Shown one piece after another: positions 15,466 to 25,936 of a stretch of DNA of 53,148 nucleotides. Source of the DNA: Alicyclobacillus shizuokensis NBRC 103103 (GTDB lineage: Bacteria > Bacillota > Bacilli > Alicyclobacillales > Alicyclobacillaceae); the NCBI RefSeq assembly GCF_001552255.1, contig NZ_BCQV01000003.1:1-53148 (forward strand), in the 5' to 3' direction. The notes beneath the pieces are model-generated. The model had not been told where the DNA came from, made no database searches, and worked only from the letters and a program-made list of their open reading frames with translations. The position numbers and the translations under genes are program-made. Each line of letters begins with the position of its first letter. Position 1 is the stretch's first letter.

Positions 15466-16983
15466 ATGTCTGTGGCAACTGTCATTCTGGGATCAAGTCT
15501 ATTCATCGTATTCCTCATCACCTTGCTGGGTGCTTTTTCGGGCAGGTTACAGTCGAAGGACCTCGAGGGCTGGCTTGTGCACAGTAGGAGAATGGGTTCC
15601 CTCTTGGTATGGTTTCTCTTGGGCAGCGAGATCTACACGGCATTCACCTTTGAAGGGCTAGCTGGGTATGCGTATAAAAATGGGGCCGCCGCCTTCTACA
15701 ACGTAGCTCTGAATGACGTGGCCTATGCTGTTGGATTTTTCGTGTTGCCAACCATTTGGCTGATTGGTAGGCGCTTTCGCTATGTCACTCAATCAGATTT
15801 CATCGCGGGTAGGTATCAAAGCAAGACACTCGGGATTTTCGTTGCCTTTACCAGCGCCATTATTATGATTGCCTACATCGATTTGAACATCACTGGCCTT
15901 TCGGCAGTCATTCAGGTCATTGGTAACGGTGCTATCTCTGATCTGTGGTCGGACGTGATTGGTTTTCTAATTCTTGCGCTCGCAGTGTTCCTTGGAGGAA
16001 TTCGCGGCAATGCCCTCCAGGCGACGGTTAAGGACATGCTCATGTTTATTTCGATTGGTGTCCTGTTTGTCGTCATTCCCATCCACTACTTCGGTTCTTT
16101 TGGAATCATGTATAGCCAGTTCGTGCAGAAAATACCTTCCTACTTTGTATTGCCGGGGGTTTCTAAACATCTTGGGGTGGCATGGTTGATTACGACGGTT
16201 ATCCTCAATGGCATAGGTCAATGGATGTGGCCGCAGTGGTTTGGTGTAGCATTTACCGCAAAGAGCCCAAGGACACTAAAATTGCAAGCCGTGTTCATGC
16301 CATTTTATCAACTGGTAAAGGTCGGAGTCATCACAATCGGATTTGCAGCGGTGTTGATCCTCGGTACATCGAAGCAAATCAACGGCAACAACGTTGTTAT
16401 GATGTTGGCTACGAAGACATTTCCGGCGTGGTTCGTGGTTCTCTTTACTGTTGCGGCGATGTTGTCCGCCATCATTCCGGCAGGGCCAATTATCATGACA
16501 TCATCTGGTCTTTTGGCGCGAAATGTGCTCCAAGCCCTAAGACCGTCCATGGGTGAAGAAACCGTATACTGGGTGACTCGTCTGCTCGTCTTCCCGTTAA
16601 CCATTATCGCATTGATTCTTACACTGGTAGTTCCTTCCCTGATTGTATCCATCTTGCTCGTGGCTTATGATTTTATTTCACAATTCTTCCCGGCCGTGGT
16701 GATAGGTGGACTGTTCTGGCGCCGAGCGACCAAAGAGGGAGTTTTCGCCGGACTTATCACTGGGTGGCTGGTCACGGCCTACCTTGTTCTCACAAATCAC
16801 GATCCGATTGGTGGTTGGAATGCAGGGTTTGTAGCCTTACTGGCCAACCTAGCCGTTTTCGTAGTGGTGAGTTTGCTGACGAAACCTGTCCCACGGACGC
16901 ATCTAAATGAGTTTTACATGGGAGCCTTCCCGCAGGAGTCTCGACACGCAATGGGGAATGTCGCGCAACAGGCTGGTGATTGA
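15466..16983 (+). CDS. Sodium:solute symporter (SSS family)
   Basis: A 505-residue membrane protein with about 13 hydrophobic segments and SSS features: WFLLGSEIYTAFTFEGLAGYAY in the first helices, FRYVTQSDFIAGRYQS, the GGIRGNALQATVKDMLM block, and NGIGQWMWPQWFGVAF. It probably co-transports sodium with an organic acid or similar solute; the substrate is not readable. The last cytoplasmic tail is short. It forms a two-gene operon with the DUF3311-like protein and is convergent with the methyltransferase. Confidence 0.88.
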   Translation: MSVATVILGSSLFIVFLITLLGAFSGRLQSKDLEGWLVHSRRMGSLLVWFLLGSEIYTAFTFEGLAGYAYKNGAAAFYNVALNDVAYAVGFFVLPTIWLIGRRFRYVTQSDFIAGRYQSKTLGIFVAFTSAIIMIAYIDLNITGLSAVIQVIGNGAISDLWSDVIGFLILALAVFLGGIRGNALQATVKDMLMFISIGVLFVVIPIHYFGSFGIMYSQFVQKIPSYFVLPGVSKHLGVAWLITTVILNGIGQWMWPQWFGVAFTAKSPRTLKLQAVFMPFYQLVKVGVITIGFAAVLILGTSKQINGNNVVMMLATKTFPAWFVVLFTVAAMLSAIIPAGPIIMTSSGLLARNVLQALRPSMGEETVYWVTRLLVFPLTIIALILTLVVPSLIVSILLVAYDFISQFFPAVVIGGLFWRRATKEGVFAGLITGWLVTAYLVLTNHDPIGGWNAGFVALLANLAVFVVVSLLTKPVPRTHLNEFYMGAFPQESRHAMGNVAQQAGD

Positions 16984-17084
16984 CCATCATGAGGCGTGTG
17001 CAACGAACTGTCATGAGTCTGTCAGGCACCCACACGTTGCCCGGGTAGGGCGCAACGAGAGTCTCGCCTACGAATCAGCCTCCC

Positions 17085-17822
17085 TCAACCGTTCTTTGAT
17101 GCTGAATCCGATTCATCCTTTTTCACCGCCACAATCAGCGCCCGGTTGCCGACGACATACAGCGGTGCGGGGACGAGGCCGGCGGCCCGCAGCCATTGCA
17201 GGTGCTGTTCCACAGTGGCTGGCCGGTCGCCCCGGTCCTGCACGCGCTGTTGGTGCTCCTCGTAGCTTGCGCCTTCATGGGCGGCCCAGGCCGAATCATG
17301 CAGCGCGTCCATGTGTGACCAGAGAGCCTGCATCGGCTCCCACACGGCGGCATCCACCTGCACCCGGTCGAGCAGCGCGAACACGCCGCCCGGGCGCAGC
17401 ACGCCAGCCGCCCATTTGTACACGCCCGGCATTTGTTCGTGCGGCAGGTGGTGCAGGGACTGGACGGCCAGCACGCACCCGTAGCGCGCCTGCGGGGGAT
17501 GCCACCCCGCCAGGTCGAGCAAATCGCGCGTCACCGACACAAACCGGTCTGCGTCAGGCGCAAGCCGCTCGCGCGCCAATTCCATCATCGCCTCAGATCG
17601 GTCGACGCCGAGCACACGCACCTCAGGCAAGAGCGGAAACAAAAACGCCTCCACCTTGCCCGATCCGTACCCGAGATCGATCACCCACTCGCCTGGCTGA
17701 AGGATGCGCGCCAGCACGGATGCCAGCGCGTCCAGCTGGTAGGGACGCAGGGGATTGGCTTCGTCGCCGCGCGCGTCCCAGGCCCGGGCCACGGTTGGGT
17801 CTCGCCATTCCTGATACGCCAT
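17085..17822 (-). CDS. Class I SAM-dependent methyltransferase
   Basis: A 245-residue protein. Motif I is VIDLGYGSGKVE (residues about 44-55, with GYGSG in place of the usual GCGTG), the acidic residue after beta-2 is in VLGVDRSEAMMELAR, and QSLHHLP and RPGGVFALLDR are typical post-motifs. The ATG at 17822 has GAGGA 6 bases upstream; earlier in-frame starts are possible but have no family likeness. The methyl acceptor is unknown. It is divergent from metY, sharing about 260 bp. Confidence 0.82.
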   Translation of the reverse strand: MAYQEWRDPTVARAWDARGDEANPLRPYQLDALASVLARILQPGEWVIDLGYGSGKVEAFLFPLLPEVRVLGVDRSEAMMELARERLAPDADRFVSVTRDLLDLAGWHPPQARYGCVLAVQSLHHLPHEQMPGVYKWAAGVLRPGGVFALLDRVQVDAAVWEPMQALWSHMDALHDSAWAAHEGASYEEHQQRVQDRGDRPATVEQHLQWLRAAGLVPAPLYVVGNRALIVAVKKDESDSASKNG

Positions 17823-17824
17823 AG

Positions 17825-19378
<1,554 letters not shown>

Positions 19379-19479
19379 TGTGCCCGCCACGTCCTGCACG
19401 CCGGTCGGGCTATCCAGCGCAGCCAACTGCGGCGCCTTGCGGCTGCGCCGACATACAAGGAACAAGCGTTCAGAATTCG

Positions 19480-19507
19480 GGCCCCGGGACAACCCCGGGG
19501 CTTTTCC
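19480..19507 (+). terminator. Rho-independent terminator of metY
   Basis: GCCCCGGG (19481-19488) pairs with CCCGGGGC (19494-19501) around a short loop, followed by TTTTCCTT. It lies about 100 bp after the metY stop. Confidence 0.8.
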
Positions 19508-19547
19508 TTACGGTGCGCCGTCCAGGGCGCAGCACGAGCCTTTCTTT

Positions 19548-19580
19548 TTACTTGCAAAAAGTAAGTAAATAGAATATGAT
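19548..19580 (+). promoter_or_regulatory. Promoter with quinone-repressor-like operator
   Basis: TTGCAA (19552-19557), a 17-bp spacer and TATGAT (19575-19580). TTACT-N7-AGTAA at 19548-19564 covers the -35 box. It resembles operators of DUF24/HxlR quinone sensors (YodB, CatR) that control ring-cleaving dioxygenases in Bacillus. The regulator gene is not in this window. Confidence 0.55.
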
Positions 19581-19698
19581 AAGTCGGTGACAGGGCGGAT
19601 TCATCGGTCTTGTCCACCCGAGCATCGCCTGTCTTTGCTGCGCAGGATATGGCGTCCACGCACTTGGAAGAATAGCTACTATGAAGGGGGGCTTGCTG

Positions 19699-20661
19699 AT
19701 GCCATCGGCCATTCGCGGCATTCACCATATCACCGCCATCGCCGGCGATGTCCAGCAAAACGTGGATTTTTATGTCGGGCTGTTGGGGTTGCGACTGGTG
19801 AAGCTCACCGTCAACTTTGACGATCCCGGCACCTATCACCTCTACTACGGGGATGAACTGGGGCATCCCGGCACCATCCTTACTTTCTTCCCGTGGGGGG
19901 CGGGCCATCCGGGGCGCATCGGGACCGGTCAGGCCACCGTCACCTCCTTCTCCATACCCGAGGGTTCCGTTGGGTTCTGGACGGATCGGCTGCGGCGGGC
20001 CGGTGTCTCGTTCACCGGCCCCACACGGCGATTGGATGAACAGGTGATCTCGTTGGCGGATGCGGACGGCATCCGGTTGGAACTGGTGGCCCACCCGGGA
20101 GCCGAGGACCGCCCCGGTTGGCCGGAGGGGCCGGTGCCGCATGAACACGCGGTGCGCGGGTTTTATGGTGTCACCCTGTCTCTGGCCGACAGCACGGCGA
20201 CGGAGCAGCTGCTGGCCGAGGTGATGCAGTTTCGCCCGGTCGCAGCGGCCGACAACCGGCGCCGCTTCACAGTCGGGGACGGGGGGGCCGGCGCCTACGT
20301 GGACATCCTCACCCACACGGCAGATGCGCGCGGCCTTGTGGCCGTTGGCACGGTTCACCACGTGGCCTGGCGGGTGGCCGACCGCGAGGCGCTGGTTGCT
20401 TGGCAGGGACTGATGGCCAAGGCGGGCCTGCGTGTGACTCCTGTCATGGACCGGAAGTACTTTCAATCCGTGTACTTCCGGGAACCTGGCGGTGTCCTGT
20501 TTGAATTCGCGACCGATCCGCCCGGATTTGCGGTGGACGAATCTCCTCGGGAGCTTGGAACGCACCTGATGCTGCCCGAGTGGCTGGAGCCAGACAGGGA
20601 ACAGCTGGAATCGGTGTTGCCGCCGATTCGCATTCCGGCGGTGGGGGGTGGCGACAGATGA
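19699..20661 (+). CDS. Ring-cleaving dioxygenase, glyoxalase/VOC superfamily (MhqA/MhqO-like)
   Basis: About 320 residues with two tandem VOC modules. The first begins IRGIHHITAIAGDVQQNVDFYVGLLGLRLVK, and the second includes AVRGFYGVTLSLAD and VGTVHHVAWRVAD. Metal ligands are expected at the His of HHIT, the His of HHVAW and Glu in PGGVLFEFATDP. Bacillus relatives cleave hydroquinone-type compounds and give quinone resistance. ATG 19699 follows GGGGGG with 7-base spacing; the ATG at 19681 is an alternative. The stop overlaps the following esterase gene by ATGA, the usual dioxygenase-MhqD pairing. Confidence 0.88.
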   Translation: MPSAIRGIHHITAIAGDVQQNVDFYVGLLGLRLVKLTVNFDDPGTYHLYYGDELGHPGTILTFFPWGAGHPGRIGTGQATVTSFSIPEGSVGFWTDRLRRAGVSFTGPTRRLDEQVISLADADGIRLELVAHPGAEDRPGWPEGPVPHEHAVRGFYGVTLSLADSTATEQLLAEVMQFRPVAAADNRRRFTVGDGGAGAYVDILTHTADARGLVAVGTVHHVAWRVADREALVAWQGLMAKAGLRVTPVMDRKYFQSVYFREPGGVLFEFATDPPGFAVDESPRELGTHLMLPEWLEPDREQLESVLPPIRIPAVGGGDR

Positions 20662-21023
20662 CCGGCACCTCACACCCGCGGGATGGACACCTGGATTTCG
20701 CGCATGCGTTCATCCCGGCGCAAGATGCCGACGCCGCGACGCTGGTGCTGTTGCACGGAACCGGCGGCAACGAGGAGGACCTCATTCCCATCGGCCGTAC
20801 CTTGACGCCAGACGCGCACCTGCTTGGGGTGCGCGGCAAGGTGCTTGAGAACGGCATGCCGCGTTTCTTCCGCCGCCTGGCGGAACTGCTGACCACGGCC
20901 GGGGCCGACGTGTCGCTCTCCTGGCAAGATACCGGGCACGGGCTCGTCCAGGATGAGGTCTGGGCGGCGCGGGACTGGCTGCAAAAAGTGCTCAGGGCTC
21001 TCTCCACGCAGCCTAGGAAGTGA
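20658..21023 (+). pseudogene. MhqD-like carboxylesterase lacking its catalytic core (in-frame deletion)
   Basis: This 121-residue frame joins the N terminus of the phospholipase/carboxylesterase family (LVLLHGTGGNEEDLIPIGR ... LGVRGKVLENGMPRFFRRLAE) directly to its C terminus (LTTAGADVSLSWQDTGHGLVQDEVWAARDWL). Family members run to about 200 residues. The missing section of about 80 residues normally carries the nucleophile Ser (GYSNGA) and the catalytic Asp; only the final His (TGHGL) remains. The reading frame is preserved, and a shared CTGGCGGA-like repeat at the join could explain the deletion. It should be inactive as a hydrolase. Expression is still coupled to the dioxygenase by ATGA. 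Confidence 0.8.
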
Positions 21024-21120
21024 AGGGCACAAACTTGCGAGAACGAAAGGACTCTAGACGGCATGCAGCCGGACAACGAGAGGAAAAAGGAGCGACGCGG
21101 GCGTCACCCCAGACATGGTA

Positions 21121-22017
21121 TCACGTGAACCACGTGTCGATGGTGGAACGGTTATTTTGCATCCATTTTTCCACACCCGCCTGAGGGGTCTTGGCGGCAT
21201 GAATGTCTTGCTCCAGCGTTTCTAACTGGTGTTCGCTCAGCTTAAAGTTGCGGAACCACTTCATGGCTTGTGGATGTTCAGACGCCCAGGCCTTGTTCGC
21301 TTCCCCCTGAATTCTGCCAGCCTTGCCCCAATCGCCTTTCGGATCCGACAGATATTTGAGCTTGTACTCCGAGTATATCCAGTGCGGGCTCCAGAGTGTG
21401 ACCACTACGGGTTTCTTGGCTTCATAATCTTTCATGAGGGTTGCGAGCATGGCAAGGTCTGAACTCGGGACCAGGGTCAGCTTGCTGGCACCGTAGTCGT
21501 CCAATGCCTTCTGCGCAATATGCATTTCCACGGAGCCCGCATCAATACCAATCACTTGGTTACCGAATTCCGACGCATGAGTCTTCAAATCGGAGATGGA
21601 GTGGACATCCGTCACGTACTGGGGAACCACAAAGCCTTCCTGAGTTACTCCCTCATACCACCTGCCAATTTCCGTGAGGGTGGAGCTGTAGTGGTGCAAG
21701 TACTGTTGCTGCTCCGGCACCCAAGCATCCAAGAACACGTCCACGCCGCCTTTCGACAGACCGGCGTACATAGGGCCGAGATCGAGCGCCTGCAAGTCGA
21801 CATGGTAACCCCTCTGTCGCAGTAGGTTTGCCCACAGATACGTGACGGCCACGTCTTCTTCCCAATTTACATAACCCAGTGTGATTGTCTTGTCTTGGTC
21901 AGATGCGGTGCTCGCGTTCGCGTTATGGAGCGCGTTCTGACGAATCTCAACAATTCCCACAATGATGATGGCAGTCATCACGGCGGCAGTCACGCCCGCC
22001 CGCCTATTTTTGTTCAT
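21121..22017 (-). CDS. Glycine-betaine-type ABC transporter substrate-binding protein (OpuAC-like)
   Basis: A 298-residue protein. Residues about 8-25 form a hydrophobic signal anchor with no lipobox Cys, unlike usual OpuAC lipoproteins. The binding domain shows LGYVNWEEDVAVTYLWANLL, LDLGPMYAGLSKGGVDVFLDAWVP, and LWSPHWIYSEYKLKYL; tryptophans in these blocks are the expected aromatic box for a quaternary ammonium group. It is the last gene of the five-gene operon and overlaps the Rieske gene by 14 bp. GGAG precedes the ATG. It probably delivers a trimethylammonium-like compound to the permease; the exact ligand is unknown. Confidence 0.88.
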   Translation of the reverse strand: MNKNRRAGVTAAVMTAIIIVGIVEIRQNALHNANASTASDQDKTITLGYVNWEEDVAVTYLWANLLRQRGYHVDLQALDLGPMYAGLSKGGVDVFLDAWVPEQQQYLHHYSSTLTEIGRWYEGVTQEGFVVPQYVTDVHSISDLKTHASEFGNQVIGIDAGSVEMHIAQKALDDYGASKLTLVPSSDLAMLATLMKDYEAKKPVVVTLWSPHWIYSEYKLKYLSDPKGDWGKAGRIQGEANKAWASEHPQAMKWFRNFKLSEHQLETLEQDIHAAKTPQAGVEKWMQNNRSTIDTWFT

Positions 22018-22402
22018 CGGCCACTTCTCCCTTCTCCGGCTTGTTCAGAGTGGAGACGACAACATCCTCTCCAGCGACGAATATTTGGAACCTGCCCAGC
22101 GCCCGTCTTGGGTCGGACATCATTTGTCCACCTGCCGTGACATCGAATTCCCGGCCGTGCCATGGGCACCGCAGCACTTCGCCTTCCTTCACATAACTGT
22201 ACTGACCAGGCAGATCCGTGGGAGCGGACGTTCCGCACAGTTTGCCTTTGGATAACGGGGCCCCTTGGTGAATGCACCGATTGGAGAAGGCGAACAATTC
22301 TCCGGCCCCGGTGCGGCCGATTACCAAGGAAATGCGGCCAAACTGAATCTCCTTCAGCTCTCCTGGTTGCAATTCGGTGAGTTTGCAAACGACCTGCTGC
22401 AT
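22004..22402 (-). CDS. Rieske [2Fe-2S] ferredoxin-like protein
   Basis: About 132 residues with both Rieske ligand motifs: C-I-H-Q-G near residue 42 and CPWHGREFD near residue 80. The cluster is bound by two Cys and two His. Its size fits a soluble Rieske ferredoxin rather than an oxygenase subunit. ATG 22402 is preferred because AGGAGG lies 9 bases upstream; a GTG at 22411 would overlap the upstream stop. It is encoded between an amidohydrolase and a betaine-type binding protein, suggesting electron delivery to an oxygenase acting on the imported compound. No oxygenase subunit is in the operon. Confidence 0.9.
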   Translation of the reverse strand: MQQVVCKLTELQPGELKEIQFGRISLVIGRTGAGELFAFSNRCIHQGAPLSKGKLCGTSAPTDLPGQYSYVKEGEVLRCPWHGREFDVTAGGQMMSDPRRALGRFQIFVAGEDVVVSTLNKPEKGEVADEQK

Positions 22403-22407
22403 GTCGG

Positions 22408-23505
22408 TCACCTCCTGTGGTCCTGTGGGAGTTTCGGGTAGAGGGCCAGCGCGTTATCGTGAAATATTTTCTGGCGCAGGGAGTCGCGCATGTTCGGGAA
22501 CCCTCCAACGGGATGATCAAAGTCCCAGTGTGGATAGTCTGAAGAGAAGCACACCATCTCCTCGGACCCTAGCAAATCCAACCATTGTTCAAACTCCGCT
22601 TTGGAGAATTCCTCCATAGGTTGGGTTGTGAAGCGGATATGCTCGCGAACAATTTCGGACGGCAACCGCTTAATCCAAGGCACCTCATGGCGAAGGTCCC
22701 GGTATTGCTGGTCCATTTTTCTCATCAGGTGTGGCACGTAGGTAAAACCGGCTTCAATCATAAGCAGCTTGAGGTTCGGAAACTTCTCAAACACGCCGTT
22801 GAACACGAAGCTGGTGACCTGCATCATGTGCGCCGTGGAAATCAATGTGTGCCATTCGATGAAATATCTCGGGAAGCGGCCGAAATAGACAGCGGGTTCG
22901 TTGTGATGCATAGCGATCACCAGGTTGTTGCGTTCAGCCGCCGCGAATATAGGGTGATAATACGGATCGCCCCACACGATGTTGTCGATGGGGAGCAGCA
23001 CCTGGACCATTTTCGGATGCGGGCCCACCCGGTCGATCTCGCGGGCGGCCGCCTGCGGGTCCTGAGCTGCGATATGTACAGATCCATACAATCTGCTGTC
23101 TTTCTCCAACCAATGTTCAATCTGATAGTCGTTGTAAGCAGACGCCAGGGCGGTCGCCATCTCATGCCATCCATTCATGGAAGAAGGGCTTGGATCTAGG
23201 GCGCCTGTCAGAATGCCGTACCGAATGTTCAACTCGTCCAGCAGTTGGCTGCGTAAAAAGGCTAGATCCGATCCGGCTGGACGCCCGTCTGGGAGCGCGG
23301 CGTCTGCCCGGTTCAGCCCGGCCACTGTGGGCTGGGTGTAAGGCAGGTGTTTCTCCTGAACCCAACCACAGTCGGTGATGTAGCGCCGCCAAGGGTTGTC
23401 GAGATAGGGGACCAAGTCGGGATACAACACCCGCTCATGGATGTCTGTATCAATGATGCCCGTCTCCAGCGGCCCGTCAGTTGTTTGTCCCTGTTTGACT
23501 TCCAC
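22408..23505 (-). CDS. Amidohydrolase family protein (Amidohydro_2, TIM barrel metal-dependent)
   Basis: A 365-residue protein. The start GIIDTDIHERVLYPDLVPYLDNPW has the D-x-D/H metal motif (here DTDIHE) seen in the amidohydrolase-2 / decarboxylase subgroup. Later blocks are NNLVIAMHHNEPAVYFG, MIEAGFTYVPHLMRKMD and CFSSDYPHWDFDHP, the last carrying the conserved catalytic Asp. Members hydrolyse amides or lactones or remove CO2 from aromatic acids. GTG 23505 follows AGGAGG by 8 bases. The gene starts 29 bp inside the permease gene. A catabolic role on the transported substrate is inferred. Confidence 0.85.
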   Translation of the reverse strand: MEVKQGQTTDGPLETGIIDTDIHERVLYPDLVPYLDNPWRRYITDCGWVQEKHLPYTQPTVAGLNRADAALPDGRPAGSDLAFLRSQLLDELNIRYGILTGALDPSPSSMNGWHEMATALASAYNDYQIEHWLEKDSRLYGSVHIAAQDPQAAAREIDRVGPHPKMVQVLLPIDNIVWGDPYYHPIFAAAERNNLVIAMHHNEPAVYFGRFPRYFIEWHTLISTAHMMQVTSFVFNGVFEKFPNLKLLMIEAGFTYVPHLMRKMDQQYRDLRHEVPWIKRLPSEIVREHIRFTTQPMEEFSKAEFEQWLDLLGSEEMVCFSSDYPHWDFDHPVGGFPNMRDSLRQKIFHDNALALYPKLPQDHRR

Positions 23506-24334
23506 GTTGCATGCCTCCTATCGTCTGCGAAATCCTATCCAGGATGATGGCTAGAATCACGATGCACAGCCCGGCTTCCAACCCTTGCCCGATGTTGACC
23601 GTTTCCAGGGCTGTCATCACGCTGTTTCCGAGCCCTCCGGCGCCAATCATCGCCGACACCACCACCATGGAGAGGGACAGCATGATGGTCTGATTGATTC
23701 CGGTCATGATGCTCGGCAGGGCCAATGGCAACTGGAGCTTGACAAGCACTTGCCAATCGTTGGCGCCAAACGCAGCCGCGGCCGCCACGAGGTCGTCCGG
23801 GACTTGCAAAATGCCTATCCGAATCAGTCGTATGACAGGCGGGATTGCGAAAATCACGGTGGCCAACACCGCGGGCACCGGCCCCACACTGAAAAACATG
23901 ACCGCCGGCACCAGGTACACGAAGGACGGCATCGTTTGCATGACGTCGAGAATGGGCGAGAGGATGCGATACGCAAACCTGCTCTGGGCGCACCAGACAC
24001 CCAGCGGGAAGCCAATGAGCAGGGATACGCATGTCGACACCAGCACCAGGACCAATGTGGTAATCATGGCGTTCCACATGCCCAGGTTTTCAATCATCGC
24101 AAATCCCAAGACGGTTCCTACAACCAGCCGCCACTTTCCGCCGTAGTACGCCAGTGCTGCAAATGCGGCCGTCACCAGCCACCACGGGAGGGCAGACAGG
24201 ACGTGGATGAGGAGGTCCAGGAAGTGCAGCAGGGCATTGGAGAACTGGTTGAAACCCGAGCCGGTCCGGTTGTAGAGCCATGTCACGATTGTGTTGATCC
24301 ATACATCGAGCGGAATACTGTGCATGGACGTCAT
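23477..24334 (-). CDS. Glycine-betaine-type ABC transporter permease (OpuAB/ProW-like)
   Basis: A 285-residue membrane protein with about seven hydrophobic segments. The family EAA-loop region reads GILQVPDDLVAAAAAFGANDWQVLVKLQLPLALPSIMTGINQTIM, and the block SPILDVMQTMPSFVYLVPAVMFF is typical for ProW/OpuAB. The ATG overlaps the ATPase stop as ATGA. It forms the membrane channel of the importer. Confidence 0.9.
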   Translation of the reverse strand: MTSMHSIPLDVWINTIVTWLYNRTGSGFNQFSNALLHFLDLLIHVLSALPWWLVTAAFAALAYYGGKWRLVVGTVLGFAMIENLGMWNAMITTLVLVLVSTCVSLLIGFPLGVWCAQSRFAYRILSPILDVMQTMPSFVYLVPAVMFFSVGPVPAVLATVIFAIPPVIRLIRIGILQVPDDLVAAAAAFGANDWQVLVKLQLPLALPSIMTGINQTIMLSLSMVVVSAMIGAGGLGNSVMTALETVNIGQGLEAGLCIVILAIILDRISQTIGGMQRGSQTGTNN

Positions 24335-25152
24335 CCCTTCTCCGGTTCCACGTTGCGCAAGAGATTGGCTACGTAGTCATTGACTGGAGCCTTTTTCATG
24401 ACTTCGGGTGTGCCCACCTGGACCAGTTCCCCATCCTTCATCACTCCGACACGGTCCCCCAGGCGCATGGCCTCTTGGGGATCATGCGTGATGAAGAGGA
24501 TGGTCTTTTTCAGCGCTCCTTGCAGGCGAATTAACTCGGCCTGCATCTCCGTTCGCGTGACGGGATCGAGGGCGCTGAACGCTTCATCCATGAGGAGAAT
24601 GTCGGCATCGGTGGCTAAAGCCCGCGCCAAACCCACTCTTTGTTGCATGCCTCCGCTCAACTGGCTCGGATAGTGAGATGCCCACTGTTCTAGGCCAACC
24701 ATCTGAAGTTTCTCCTTCGCGATGCGCCAACGTTCGCTTTTGGGCACACGCTGGACCTCGAGTCCAAACGCGACATTGTCCAGAACGGTGCGATGGGGAA
24801 ACAGCGAGAATGTCTGAAACACCATCGCCATGCGCCGCCGGCGGAAGCGAAGCAAGTCCGGTTTCTTCATTGCGGTCACTTCTTCATCTTCTACCTGCAC
24901 ACGCCCCGCAGACGGTTCCACGAGTCGGTTGATGCACCTGAGCAGGGTGGACTTGCCGCTTCCGGAAAGCCCCATGATGACAAACAACTCACCGTCATGA
25001 ACCTCTAGGTCAACCTGGTGGATGCCCACGGTGCAGCCCGACTGCTCCTGGATTTGCCGCTTACTGGCGCCGTTTCTTAACAGTCTCAGCGCCTCATCGG
25101 ACCTGGGGCCGTAAAATTTGGTGAGACGGTAAGTCTTCAGGAGGGTACTCAT
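24331..25152 (-). CDS. Glycine-betaine-type ABC transporter ATP-binding protein (OpuAA-like, no CBS domains)
   Basis: A 273-residue ATPase. The OpuAA/ProV-specific N-terminal segment EALRLLRNGASKRQIQEQSGCTVGI is present. Walker A is MGLSGSGKSTLLR, the signature is LSGGMQQRVGLARAL and Walker B is ILLMDEAFSALDP. OpuAA and ProV usually have C-terminal CBS domains (about 400 residues); this one ends soon after the nucleotide-binding domain, so osmotic or cyclic-dinucleotide gating through CBS is unlikely. ATG 25152 begins the family-like region; the AAGGGAG upstream is rather far. It is the first gene of the leftward operon. Confidence 0.88.
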   Translation of the reverse strand: MSTLLKTYRLTKFYGPRSDEALRLLRNGASKRQIQEQSGCTVGIHQVDLEVHDGELFVIMGLSGSGKSTLLRCINRLVEPSAGRVQVEDEEVTAMKKPDLLRFRRRRMAMVFQTFSLFPHRTVLDNVAFGLEVQRVPKSERWRIAKEKLQMVGLEQWASHYPSQLSGGMQQRVGLARALATDADILLMDEAFSALDPVTRTEMQAELIRLQGALKKTILFITHDPQEAMRLGDRVGVMKDGELVQVGTPEVMKKAPVNDYVANLLRNVEPEKG

Positions 25153-25290
25153 GCGTGTACGTGCGTCACTCCCTTCTTGGCTGGAAAAAAAGAAGACAAA
25201 AGCAACCACAGCCCGTCCCCTCGGGCGTACGTCGCTCTTGTCTTCGGTGGTCCGATCGACAATTCGCAGTATGCAAATCAGTATAGAGAG

Positions 25291-25343
25291 AATATAATCG
25301 TCTCCAGTGGTTGTGTCAATATGTGTACCGTACGGACGGTACA
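25291..25343 (-). promoter_or_regulatory. Promoter of the importer operon with TetR operator
   Basis: Reading leftward: TTGACA (25319-25314), a 17-bp spacer, TATATT (25296-25291), nearly consensus sigma-A. Five bases further right lies the perfect 20-bp inverted repeat TGTACCGT-ACGG-ACGGTACA (25324-25343), between this promoter and the divergent tetR gene. The form is typical of TetR operators, so the neighbouring regulator probably controls both directions. Confidence 0.75.
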
Positions 25344-25380
25344 GATTTGGACTGAAACGGTGGGAAAGGATGAAGCGAAT

Positions 25381-25932
25381 GTGAGCACGCATCGTGGACG
25401 TCCGTCGAAGCGTGAACAGATTTTGCGAGCCGCCGCGCAGTTGGTCCGCGAACAGGGGGTGGCCCACCTGACGATGGAGGCTGTGGCCGAGCAAGCTCAC
25501 GTCAGCAAGGGGGGCGTATTGTATCATTTTCCAACGAAAGAAGAGTTGGTCAAGTCTATGGTGAATCACATCATGGACCAGTTCACCGCGAATATGGAGA
25601 GGACCGCTCTGTCCGACGAGGAAGGGGTGGGGCGGTGGACGCGGGCGTATGTATGGGAGACATTTAAACTGCTGGAGGGGGTCCCCGACATGACAGTTGG
25701 GCTCCTCGCCGCCAGTTCAGAGAATCCTGAACTCCTGAAGCCGGTACAAGACCACTACGACACTTGGCAGCTGCGGATTGAGAACGACGAGATTGACCCT
25801 GTGCTGGCCACCATCATTCGCTTGGCCGCAGACGGACTGTGGTTCATCGAACTGTTTGGCTGCACCTCTTTGGAACCCAAATTGCGGCAACAGGTAAAAG
25901 ACACACTCATAACCATGACGAAAGGACATTGA
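25381..25932 (+). CDS. TetR/AcrR family regulator of the importer and SMR genes
   Basis: A 183-residue protein starting at GTG 25381, preceded by AAAGGA. The helix-turn-helix region is LTMEAVAEQAHVSKGGVLYHFPTKEELV, a classic TetR sequence of the kind with a short core and a C-terminal TetR_C-like domain (about 75-183). It lies opposite the catabolic importer operon and just before an SMR exporter (5 bases apart). It likely senses the quaternary-amine-like substrate and binds the palindrome at 25324-25343. Confidence 0.88.
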   Translation: MSTHRGRPSKREQILRAAAQLVREQGVAHLTMEAVAEQAHVSKGGVLYHFPTKEELVKSMVNHIMDQFTANMERTALSDEEGVGRWTRAYVWETFKLLEGVPDMTVGLLAASSENPELLKPVQDHYDTWQLRIENDEIDPVLATIIRLAADGLWFIELFGCTSLEPKLRQQVKDTLITMTKGH

Positions 25933-25936
25933 CGAC

